This document shows positions 57,288 to 64,000 of a stretch of DNA of 64,000 nt, one piece after another. Each line of letters begins with the position of its first letter. The first letter of the stretch is position 1. The notes below the pieces were generated by a model. The model saw only the letters and a list, made by a program, of their open reading frames with translations. It had not been told where the DNA came from and did no database searches. Source of the stretch: Planctomycetota bacterium (GTDB taxonomy: Bacteria; Planctomycetota; UBA1135; JAKEFM01); the NCBI GenBank assembly GCA_022616055.1, contig JAKEFM010000223.1, forward strand, positions 1 through 64,000, given 5' to 3'. Position numbers and translations under genes: made by a program.

Positions 57288-59380
57288 GCCTGATCCTCCT
57301 CCCCGTCCTGCTTCCGGTGCTCCTTTCCTCGCCCGCCTCCGGCGGGCCCGGTCGGGGGATCACGGCGGAGGACCTCTACGGGCTGGCCGAGGTCCGCGAC
57401 GCGCGGATCTCCCCCGACGGCTCGAAGGTCCTCTTCACCCTGGTCCGGGCCGTCCGGGATCGGAACGCCTACGATGCGGACCTCCACCTCGTCCCCACCT
57501 CCGGCGGGGAGGGGCAGCGGCTGACGACCGCCGAGGCGATGGACGAGGGGGGGCGCTGGTCCCCGGACGGGCGCACGATCGCCTTCACGAGCGACCGCAC
57601 GGGGACCTCCCAGGTCTGGCTGATCCCGGTCGCCGGCGGGGAGGCGCGGGCGCGGACGAACCGCCCGCTCGGCGCCCGCAATCCCGCCTTCTCCCCCGAC
57701 GGCGAGCGGATCGCCTTCCTCGGGAAGGTCGCCCCGGAGGGGAAGGCCCGGGCGGGGCGGGAGCCGGCGGCGAAGGGCGCCGCGGGCCCGGGGATCGAGA
57801 AGGACGAGGAGGGGCGGGAGTTCGCGGGCGACGTGCAGGTGATCGACCGGATGGTCTACCGGCGGGAGACGCACAACCTCGACGGCTCCCGGACCCACCT
57901 CTTCGTCGTCCCGGTCGCCGGGGGGGAGCCGGTGCAGGTGACCGTCGGGGACTTCGACGTCCGCGAGTTCGCCTGGGCGCCGACGGGCGCCTCCCTCGCG
58001 TTCGTCGCGAACCGCAACGGAGACCCCGACCTCGACCAGAACGACGACATCTGGGTCGTCTCCGCGGAGGGGGGAGGGGAGCCGCGGCGCCTGACCCTCA
58101 ACGACGGGCCCGACTTCTCCCCCGCCTGGTCGCCCGACGGGAAGTGGATCGCCTACGTCGGGACCGAGGCGATCGACGACCTCAAGGCGGAGGAGGACCT
58201 CTGGGTCGTGCCGGCCGAGGGGGGGAAGCCGGTGAACCTCACGGCCTCCTTCTCGAACGATCCCGAGTCGCCGGTCTTCTCCCCCAACGGCGGATCGATC
58301 CTCTTCCGCGCGAGCGCGCGCGGGAACGCCCATGTCTTCACCGTCCCGCGCGAGGGAGGGGAGGTCGAGCAGCGGATCGGCGGGGACCGGGTGATCTCCG
58401 ACTTCTCCGTGTCGAGGGACGGGAACACGATCGCCTTCGTCGCCTCCGATCCGATGCGCCCCCCCGCGCTCTCGGTCATCCTCCGGGACGGGACGGGGGA
58501 GAAGCCCCTCCACGACCCGAACGCGGAGCTCCTCGCCGGGCGCCTCGCCAAGCCCGAGGAGATCCGCGTCGCGACCCCCGACGGGCACCAGGTCCACGGC
58601 TGGGTGCTGCGGCCTCCGAACTCCGACCCCTCCCGGAAGTACCCCTGCGTCCTCTACGTCCACGGGGGGCCCTACTCCTTCTTCGGGAACCGCTTCTCCC
58701 AGGAGTTCCAGTTCCTCGCCGCGCGCGGATTCGTCGTCCTCTACGTGAACCCGCGGCTGTCGGCGGGCTACGGCGAGGGGTGGAGGCGGGCGGCGGGAGG
58801 GGAGTGGGGGGCTCCCGTGTTCCGGGACCTCACGACCGCGCTCGACCACCTCCTCTCCCTCGGCTTCGTGGACGAGGAGCGGCTCGGGATCGCGGGCGGG
58901 TCCTTCGGCGGCTACATGGCGGCGTGGGCGATCGGCCACACGGGCCGCTTCAAGGCGGCGGTCGTCGAGCGCTGCGTGAGCGACCTCCTCTCGTTCTGGG
59001 GGACCACGGACGTCCCGCGGTTCGTCGAGATGGAGTTCGGCGGCCTCCCCTGGGACAACCTCGACCGCCTGCGCAGCCAGTCCCCCCTCTCCTACCTCGA
59101 GAGCGCGAAGACCCCGACGCTCCTCATCGCCGGGGAGAAGGACGCGCGCACCCCGCCTTCGCAGACGGAGCTCGTCCACCGGGCGCTCCGCCGGCTCGGC
59201 GTGCCGGCGCGGATGGTCGTCTATCCGCGCGAGGGGCACGATCTGTCGCGGCGGGGCGAGCCGGTCCACCGCGTCGACCGGATGAACCGGATCGCCGGCT
59301 GGTTCGAGACCTACCTGATGCCGAAGAGCCCGACCGAGACCGTCTCCCCGTCCCCGGATATCGGCGGCGCGAACAAGTGA
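57284..59380 (+). CDS. S9-family prolyl oligopeptidase-type peptidase (secreted)
   Basis: 698 residues, ATG overlapping the aminotransferase stop. A signal peptide (SLILLPVLLPVLLSSPASG) precedes a WD40-like beta-propeller with SPDGxxIAF repeats (ISPDGSKVLFT, WSPDGRTIAFTSDR, FSPDGERIAFLG, WSPDGKWIAYVG), which guards the active site. The alpha/beta-hydrolase domain (about 415-690) contains YVHGGPYSFFGNRFSQ, the nucleophile elbow GGSFGGYM (Ser540), Asp620 in GEKDARTP, and His652 in REGHDLS. It should cleave short peptides in the periplasm as a dipeptidyl- or acylaminoacyl-peptidase. The next gene, a dipeptidase, overlaps by 4 nt. Confidence 0.94.
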   Translation: MSLILLPVLLPVLLSSPASGGPGRGITAEDLYGLAEVRDARISPDGSKVLFTLVRAVRDRNAYDADLHLVPTSGGEGQRLTTAEAMDEGGRWSPDGRTIAFTSDRTGTSQVWLIPVAGGEARARTNRPLGARNPAFSPDGERIAFLGKVAPEGKARAGREPAAKGAAGPGIEKDEEGREFAGDVQVIDRMVYRRETHNLDGSRTHLFVVPVAGGEPVQVTVGDFDVREFAWAPTGASLAFVANRNGDPDLDQNDDIWVVSAEGGGEPRRLTLNDGPDFSPAWSPDGKWIAYVGTEAIDDLKAEEDLWVVPAEGGKPVNLTASFSNDPESPVFSPNGGSILFRASARGNAHVFTVPREGGEVEQRIGGDRVISDFSVSRDGNTIAFVASDPMRPPALSVILRDGTGEKPLHDPNAELLAGRLAKPEEIRVATPDGHQVHGWVLRPPNSDPSRKYPCVLYVHGGPYSFFGNRFSQEFQFLAARGFVVLYVNPRLSAGYGEGWRRAAGGEWGAPVFRDLTTALDHLLSLGFVDEERLGIAGGSFGGYMAAWAIGHTGRFKAAVVERCVSDLLSFWGTTDVPRFVEMEFGGLPWDNLDRLRSQSPLSYLESAKTPTLLIAGEKDARTPPSQTELVHRALRRLGVPARMVVYPREGHDLSRRGEPVHRVDRMNRIAGWFETYLMPKSPTETVSPSPDIGGANK

Positions 59381-60528
59381 TCGCACTCGTCCTCCTCCTC
59401 CTCGGCGGGGACGACCTTGCCGCGCGCGCCGCCCGCCTCCACCGCGAAGCGATCGTCGCCGACGGACACGTCGACACGCTCCAGCGCGTCCTCCTCGACG
59501 ACTCCGACCTCGGGCGGCGCCTCCCCGACGGGCACGGCGACCTCGTCCGCTTCGCGGAGGGGGGGCTCGACGTGCCGTTCCTCGCCCTCTGGGTCGACCC
59601 GGTCTTCCTCGGCCCGGCGGCGGTGAAGCGGACGCTGCGCCTAGCCGACGCCTTCCGCCGCGTCTGCGACGCCTTTCCCGACCGGATCGGCCAGGCCCGC
59701 ACCGCCAAGGAGGCGGAATCCCTCGTCGCCGCGGGGAAGGTCGCGGCGGTGATGACGATCGAGGGAGGGCACGCGATCGACGACGATCTCGCCGTGCTCC
59801 GGGAGTTCCACCGGATGGGGGTCCGGGCGATGACCCTCACCCACACGAACACGAACAACTGGTGCGACTCCTCCGGGGACAAGCCCCGTCACGGGGGCCT
59901 CTCCGACCTCGGCCGGTCGGTCGTCGCCGAGATGAACCGGATCGGGATGCTCGTCGACGTCTCCCACGTCTCGGACGAGGCGTTCTTCGACGCCCTCGAG
60001 GCGACGAGGAGGCCCGCCATCGCGACCCACTCCTGCAGCCGGGCCCTCGCGAACCACCCGCGGAACCTGACGGACGACCAGCTCCGCGCCCTCGGGAAGA
60101 ACGGCGGCGTCGCCTGCATCACCTTCGTCGCCTCCTTCGTCGACGAGGGGTACCGCAAGGCGACCGAGTCGACCTACGACCCGCAGGGGGAGGAGAAGGA
60201 CCTGCTCCAGAAGTTCGGCTCCGATCTCGAGGGGTTCGCGCGCGCCTCCTACGCCCGGTTCCGGAAGGAGACGCCGAAGGCGCCCCGCCCTCCGCTCGAG
60301 AGCCTCCTCGCCCAGATCGACCACGCGGCGAAGGTCGCCGGCTTCGACCACGTCGGGATCGGATCCGACTTCGACGGGATGACGGCGACCCCCGAGGGGA
60401 TCGAGGACGCCTCCTCCCTCCCGAGGATCACCGAGGCCCTCCTGCGCCGCGGCTGGAGCGAGGAGAACGTGAAGAAGCTCCTCGGCGGGAACGTCCTCCG
60501 CGTCATGCGGGAGTCATTCGGGGAGTAG
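59377..60528 (+). CDS. M19-family membrane dipeptidase (renal dipeptidase-like)
   Basis: 383 residues from GTG 59377, overlapping the S9 stop (GTGA). The first residues (IALVLLLLGGDD) could be a very short signal. The amidohydrolase-type barrel shows the M19 metal residues: DGHVDTL (His, Asp), MTIEGGHAI (bridging Glu), LVDVSHVSDEAF (His) and ATHSCSRALANHPRN (His), then GIGSDFDGM near the end. It hydrolyses dipeptides, including D-amino-acid-containing ones, with zinc. Coupled after the S9 peptidase, it would finish the breakdown of peptides; together with the importer at the window start this suggests peptide use. Confidence 0.93.
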   Translation: MIALVLLLLGGDDLAARAARLHREAIVADGHVDTLQRVLLDDSDLGRRLPDGHGDLVRFAEGGLDVPFLALWVDPVFLGPAAVKRTLRLADAFRRVCDAFPDRIGQARTAKEAESLVAAGKVAAVMTIEGGHAIDDDLAVLREFHRMGVRAMTLTHTNTNNWCDSSGDKPRHGGLSDLGRSVVAEMNRIGMLVDVSHVSDEAFFDALEATRRPAIATHSCSRALANHPRNLTDDQLRALGKNGGVACITFVASFVDEGYRKATESTYDPQGEEKDLLQKFGSDLEGFARASYARFRKETPKAPRPPLESLLAQIDHAAKVAGFDHVGIGSDFDGMTATPEGIEDASSLPRITEALLRRGWSEENVKKLLGGNVLRVMRESFGE

Positions 60529-60546
60529 GTCCCCTCGAGTCCGGCC

Positions 60547-61302
60547 GTGCGCACCTCCGGCCCGACCGCCCCGCTCGTCGAGGTCTTCACCTCGGTCCAG
60601 GGGGAGGGCTCCTTCGTCGGGGAACTCCAGACCTTCCTCCGTCTCGCGGTCTGCCCCCTGCGCTGCCTCTACTGCGACTCGGAGCGGACCTGGCGCGCCG
60701 GGCCGACCTACCGCGTCTACGTGAACGGGCGCTCGAGCGTCCGCCGGAACCCCGTCGCCCCCGACCTCGCGCTCGAGGCCATCCGCGCGGCGGGCGAGGG
60801 GTTTCCCGCCCCGCTCCCCGTCTCGATCACGGGCGGGGAGCCCCTGGTCCACGCCGACTTCCTCGCCGCGCTCGCACCGATCCTGCGCGCGGAAGGCCGG
60901 GCGATCCGACTCGAGACGGCGGGCGTCCACCCCGACGGGATGCGCAAGCTGCGGGGCCTCGTCGACCACGTCTCGGCCGACTGGAAGGCCCCGTCGACGA
61001 TGGAGCGCGGCGACTTCCGCGAGCTGCACCGCCGCTTCCTCGCCGAGGCGGCCGACCACGACCTCGCGGTCAAGTTCGTCGTGACCCAGGCGATGAAGGA
61101 GAAGGAGTTCCTCGAGGGGGTGGAGGCGGTCGCCTCGCTTGCGCCGCGCGCCTCGATTGTCGTCCAGCCGGCGACGCCGTTTCGGAAGATCCGCCGGGCG
61201 CCGTCGATGAAACAGGTCCTCCGCCTGGCCTCCCTCGCCCTCGAGCGGCACCCGCGGGTGCGCGTGCTCCCTCAGGTGCACCGCAGGCTCGGGATGAGGT
61301 GA
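60547..61302 (+). CDS. queE: 7-carboxy-7-deazaguanine synthase
   Basis: 251 residues, GTG start. The radical-SAM cluster motif CPLRCLYC (C36, C40, C43; CX3CX2C) follows the QueE-typical VEVFTSVQGEGSFVGELQTF. Further on are the SAM-binding SITGGEPLVH, LETAGVHP, and VSADWKAPS. It converts 6-carboxytetrahydropterin to 7-carboxy-7-deazaguanine in the queuosine/7-deazaguanine pathway. Other pathway genes (queC, queD, queF, tgt) are not in the window. It follows the dipeptidase by 18 bp. Loop lengths vary among QueE subgroups, but the GEGSF core makes the assignment firm. Confidence 0.93.
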   Translation: MRTSGPTAPLVEVFTSVQGEGSFVGELQTFLRLAVCPLRCLYCDSERTWRAGPTYRVYVNGRSSVRRNPVAPDLALEAIRAAGEGFPAPLPVSITGGEPLVHADFLAALAPILRAEGRAIRLETAGVHPDGMRKLRGLVDHVSADWKAPSTMERGDFRELHRRFLAEAADHDLAVKFVVTQAMKEKEFLEGVEAVASLAPRASIVVQPATPFRKIRRAPSMKQVLRLASLALERHPRVRVLPQVHRRLGMR

Positions 61303-61499
61303 GAGAGGAGGCGCACCCCAGCGATCCTCCGACGTCGGCCGTCCGAGGATCGGAGCCGGTCGAGTCCTCCTTGCCCGGCGCTTCCTCGAGGGGTCGCACC
61401 GCGCCCTCGCTGGCTCCGCGGTCGAGGTCCCGTGAAGCTGGTCGTCGGGAGTCCGCTCAAGGTACGAGGCGACGTGCTCGCCCACCGCCCCGCCTTCGG
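61303..61499. other. Convergent spacer with a hairpin
   Basis: About 200 bp between queE and the HEPN partner gene. An inverted repeat CGATCCTC ... GAGGATCG (61322-61329 and 61345-61352, 15-nt loop) could act as a bidirectional stop, but no T-tract is present. Nothing else is recognised. Confidence 0.35.
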
Positions 61500-61829
61500 T
61501 CAGCCGGCGATTCTCCCCGCAAGGGAGAGCCGCCTCCGGAGGCGACGAGCTCGATCCTTCTCCCGCCGCGAAGCCAAGTACTCCCGACTCTGGCGCCGAT
61601 CCGAGACGTGGACGAAGAATGTGGGCTCTTCGTCCCCGTACATCTTCCCCACGAGGTCGTCCGCGAATCCCTGGATCGCGCGCGCGTCCCGCGCACGCAC
61701 GTTGAGCACTTCGATCCACCAGCAGATCGAGGGGTCGTCGGGACAACCCCACTGCTCGACGACGACGCGCGACTCCGGGTAGCGGGTCTCGATCGCGCGT
61801 GCGAGCCGCCAGATCCTCTGCCGCTTCAT
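61500..61829 (-). CDS. Unrecognised partner protein of the HEPN gene
   Basis: 109 residues. The ATG overlaps the HEPN stop (ATGA), so the two are strictly co-translated. The chain looks alpha/beta: a basic helix (KRQRIWRLARAIETRYP), strands (SRVVVEQWGC, ICWWIEVLNV), a helix (DARAIQGFADDLVGKMYG), a strand (PTFFVHVSD) and an Arg-rich helical tail (RRQSREYLASRREKDRARRLRRR). It is not the usual MNT nucleotidyltransferase partner: the GSxxxG and DxD motifs are absent. It could be an antitoxin or an RNA-binding subunit; no function can be claimed. Confidence 0.65.
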   Translation of the reverse strand: MKRQRIWRLARAIETRYPESRVVVEQWGCPDDPSICWWIEVLNVRARDARAIQGFADDLVGKMYGDEEPTFFVHVSDRRQSREYLASRREKDRARRLRRRLSLAGRIAG

Positions 61830-62179
61830 TCCGTGACCTCTTCGACGAACCGAATCGCCTCGTGGCGGAGGACCTCCACGTCTCGTCGTAGGACGACCCC
61901 GGGACGGTAGTCCGCGAGGATCCTCAGGCTACGAAGCTCTCTCAGGAGGTCCCGATCCTCCCTCCTGCCTCGGACGAGCGCAACCTCCCTCAAGACCGCC
62001 GCGTGGCTCCAGTAGGGCCGGCCCATCCGGCCGACGGGCGGTACCTTCCCCAGGCGATCCAGGCCGTAAGTGGCCGCCTGGAACACCGCGAAGTAGAGGC
62101 GGCTCACTCCGTCGTCGAGCCGACCCTGATCGATGAGCCGGAGTGCCGTGTCGAGCGTGCGTCGGGCCTTCCTTCTCAT
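61826..62179 (-). CDS. HEPN-domain protein
   Basis: 117 residues, ATG start. An all-helical small protein with the HEPN features of the COG1895 type: VSRLYFAVFQAATYGL (first core helices), a loop RMGRPYWSH giving an Rx4H-like motif (the RNase signature of HEPN toxins is Rx4-6H), and LRSLRILADYRPGVVL, similar to the RxxADY segment of the family. HEPN proteins often form toxin-antitoxin or defence modules with an MNT partner. Here the coupled second gene is different. It is transcribed away from der. Whether it is a ribonuclease is inference from the motif. Confidence 0.75.
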   Translation of the reverse strand: MRRKARRTLDTALRLIDQGRLDDGVSRLYFAVFQAATYGLDRLGKVPPVGRMGRPYWSHAAVLREVALVRGRREDRDLLRELRSLRILADYRPGVVLRRDVEVLRHEAIRFVEEVTE

Positions 62180-62275
62180 CCCCCCGTGGGAGGGCCCCTC
62201 GCCGAGATAGGTCCTCCAAGGAATAGACGCAGGGGGTTACACCGGTGGGTACGAGGCGCGGATCCTCCGCTCGCC

Positions 62276-62304
62276 TTGTTCGGCTCCTGGCATGGGAATA
62301 GAGT
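62276..62304 (+). promoter_or_regulatory. Candidate promoter for der
   Basis: TTGTTC, 17-nt spacer, TAGAGT, ending 15 nt before the GTG at 62320. The predicted leader is only a few bases long. The -35 match is partial. Confidence 0.35.
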
Positions 62305-62319
62305 GACTCGCCCCGAGCC

Positions 62320-63654
62320 GTGAACCTCCCCCGCGTCGCCATCGTCGGCCGCCCGAACGTCGGGAAGTCGAGCCTCTTCAACCGGCTCGCGGGGAGACGG
62401 CTCGCCATCGTCGAGCCGACGGCGGGGGTGACCCGGGACCGGATCGAGGCGGAAGTGACGCTCGGGCGGAGGCCATTCGTCGCGGTGGATACCGGGGGGA
62501 TCGGCCTCGTCGACGAGGAGGGGCTGGCGGCGCTCGTCCAGACCCAGATCGACCACGCCATCGAGACGGCCGACGTCCTCGTCTTCGTCGTCGACGCGCG
62601 GGACGGGATCACGCCGCTCGACCGGGAGATCGCGGAGCGGTTCCGGGGGATCGAGAAGCCCCTCGTCCTGGTCGCGAACAAGGGAGAGACGAGCGGGGCG
62701 AGGATCGCGGCCGGGGAGTTCCACGCCCTCGGGCTCGGGGAGCCGAGGGTCGTCTCGGCCCTCGACGGCCACGGGCTGGACGAGCTGGTCGCCCGGATCG
62801 TCCGGCTCCTGCCGAAGGCGGAGCGGACGCGGAAGAGGAAGGAGGAGGCCCCGCTGCGGCTCGCGATCGTCGGGAGGCGCAACGCCGGGAAGTCGACGCT
62901 CGTCAACCGCCTGGCGGGGGAGGAGCGGGTGATCGTCTCGGACGTCCCCGGGACGACGCGGGACGCCGTCGACGTCGAGGTCGAGTTCGAGGGGAAGCGG
63001 CTCGTCGTGATCGACACGGCGGGGCTGAGGCGGCGCAAGTCCATCCAGCACGCGATCGACCTCTTCTCCCTGGCGAGGGCCTCGCGCGCGATCCGGCGGG
63101 CGGACGTCGTCCTCCACCTCTTCGACTGCACGGACGAGATCTCGGAGGTCGACAAGCACCTCGCCGACGAGATCGTGAAGCTCCGCAAGCCCTGCGTGCT
63201 GGGGGCGAACAAGTGGGACCTCGCGGGGGACGCCGATCCGGGGAGGTTCCGCGGCTACCTCGACGCGAAGCTGCCGGGCCTCTCCTTCGCCCCGGTGTCG
63301 TTCCTCTCGGCGCAGAGCGGGTTCCACGTGAAGGAGACGATCGGCCTCGCCTTCGAGCTGCACGACCAGGCCGGCGCGCGGGTGCCGACGACCGAACTCA
63401 ACGCGGCGCTCGAGGCGGCGCGGACCGAGCGCGTGCCGCGGGCGAGGGGCGGGGAGCCCAAGCTCTACTACGCGACGCAGGTCGGCGTGCGGCCGCCGAC
63501 GGTCCTCGTCTTCGTCAACCACCGGCGGCTCTTCGGGGACGCCTACGACCGCTTCCTCCAGAAGAGGCTGCGCGAGGCGACCCCGTGGGCCGAGGTCCCG
63601 ATCCGGCTCGTCTACAGGGAGAGGGTCCGGACGCGCCCGAAGGTGCGCGCGTGA
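62320..63654 (+). CDS. der: Ribosome assembly GTPase Der (EngA)
   Basis: 444 residues from GTG 62320. Two tandem G domains and a KH-like C-terminus. Domain 1: GRPNVGKSS (P-loop), TRDR, DTGG, and NKGE at 120-123 in the place of the usual NKxD. Domain 2: GRRNAGKST (P-loop with Ala for the usual Val), TTRDAVDVEV, DTAG, and NKWD. The KH domain (from about 350) includes GGEPKLYYATQVGVRPPTVLVFVN, typical of Der. It assists 50S subunit maturation. The Asp-to-Glu change in domain 1 might lower guanine specificity. The next gene overlaps by 4 nt. Confidence 0.95.
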   Translation: MNLPRVAIVGRPNVGKSSLFNRLAGRRLAIVEPTAGVTRDRIEAEVTLGRRPFVAVDTGGIGLVDEEGLAALVQTQIDHAIETADVLVFVVDARDGITPLDREIAERFRGIEKPLVLVANKGETSGARIAAGEFHALGLGEPRVVSALDGHGLDELVARIVRLLPKAERTRKRKEEAPLRLAIVGRRNAGKSTLVNRLAGEERVIVSDVPGTTRDAVDVEVEFEGKRLVVIDTAGLRRRKSIQHAIDLFSLARASRAIRRADVVLHLFDCTDEISEVDKHLADEIVKLRKPCVLGANKWDLAGDADPGRFRGYLDAKLPGLSFAPVSFLSAQSGFHVKETIGLAFELHDQAGARVPTTELNAALEAARTERVPRARGGEPKLYYATQVGVRPPTVLVFVNHRRLFGDAYDRFLQKRLREATPWAEVPIRLVYRERVRTRPKVRA

Positions 63655-64000
63655 GGGGACTCCTCCTCGTCGCGATCGGCGCCCTCGCCGGGTGCCGGGT
63701 CCTCGGCCTCGCCGGGCCCCCGCCGCGCTGGCAGGATGTGGCGGTCAGGGGCGTCGGCGTCGACGACCTCTGGACGGTCGTCACGACCACCCTCAACCAG
63801 CACGACTTCCACCGGCTCGAGGTCGACCGCGCCGCGGGGACGGGGAAGACGGGGTGGGACGTCTCCCTCCACCCCTACTCGGGGGGGGGCTGGCGCGAGC
63901 GCGCGCACGTCCGCGTCGAGGGGATGGGCGAGCGGAGGTGGAAGTTGGGGGTCCGGATCGAGCGAGAGCGCAACGAGACCCTCAAGCACCCGCTCGAGGA
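63651..64000 (+). CDS. Putative lipoprotein (truncated by window end)
   Basis: At least 116 codons, GTG overlapping the der stop (GTGA), still open at the last base. The leader RGLLLVAIGALAGC contains a good lipobox (LAGC), so it is probably membrane-anchored in the periplasm. The following residues (VDDLWTVVTTTLNQHDFHRL, then VSLHPYSGGGWRERAHVRV) look like a beta-rich domain I cannot name. Coupling to der suggests co-expression, not necessarily a related role. Confidence 0.7.
   Translation, partial: MRGLLLVAIGALAGCRVLGLAGPPPRWQDVAVRGVGVDDLWTVVTTTLNQHDFHRLEVDRAAGTGKTGWDVSLHPYSGGGWRERAHVRVEGMGERRWKLGVRIERERNETLKHPLE

Noticed and set aside
1-64000. tRNA genes, CRISPR arrays, insertion sequences
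   Set aside because: No tRNA T-loop/acceptor pattern, no regularly spaced repeats, and no transposase-like protein in the ORF track.

Overview
The window is about 64 kb of very GC-rich bacterial DNA, densely packed with protein genes and many 1-4 nt start/stop overlaps. No tRNA, rRNA, CRISPR array or insertion sequence was seen. The best pointer to the organism is the small basic protein at 55639-55977, which matches the signature protein of the Planctomycetes-Verrucomicrobia-Chlamydiae (PVC) group. The giant kinase-TPR-HEAT protein, CRTAC1-type FG-GAP protein, toroid proteins beside ExbB/ExbD, and pseudopilin-like domains fit Planctomycetota. This placement is an inference from gene content, not from a marker phylogeny.

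Layout. 1-3197: end of an oligopeptide/dipeptide ABC importer (two permeases, two ATPases; first permease cut by the window edge). 3211-6684: CGNR regulator divergent from an EamA transporter, ABM-like protein and M20 peptidase, a block that looks slightly different in codon use. 6596-7390: HAD hydrolase. 7515-30022: envelope region in three blocks. The first (minus) is TPR, TPR, ExbB, ExbD, ExbD, secretin. The second (plus, divergent) is two tandemly duplicated TonB-like/toroid proteins followed by a large TPR protein. The third (minus) has pilMNOPQ order: a PilM-PilN fusion, a PilO-position protein, a PilP-position fibronectin-like protein and a second TPR-secretin, followed by a zinc-ribbon membrane protein. 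30082-30897: uracil-DNA glycosylase.

31476-39187: a translationally coupled glycan cluster: glycosidase-like/GT2 fusion, ABC exporter, two related glycosyltransferase-like proteins and a polysaccharide pyruvyl transferase family protein. It ends against a secreted inorganic pyrophosphatase. 39996-47571: kinase operon with a pseudopilin-like-tail protein and a TPR lipoprotein. 47796-54914: sterol desaturase family protein, RlmI-like methyltransferase, CRTAC1 protein, and a large Ig-like lipoprotein. 54978-60528: SPOR-like protein, PVC protein, aminotransferase, S9 peptidase, M19 dipeptidase. 60547-64000: QueE, a HEPN protein with an unrecognised partner, Der GTPase, and the start of a lipoprotein.

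The most unusual content is the 7.5-30 kb region. The two tandem 545-residue proteins carry a TonB-like membrane anchor, including the intramembrane histidine, in front of a terpene-cyclase-like toroid. They sit opposite an ExbB-ExbD-ExbD-secretin operon. I read this as a possible energy-coupled trans-envelope machine in which the toroid replaces the usual TonB C-terminal domain. Peptide import plus three peptidases (M20, S9, M19) suggests a peptide-scavenging lifestyle.
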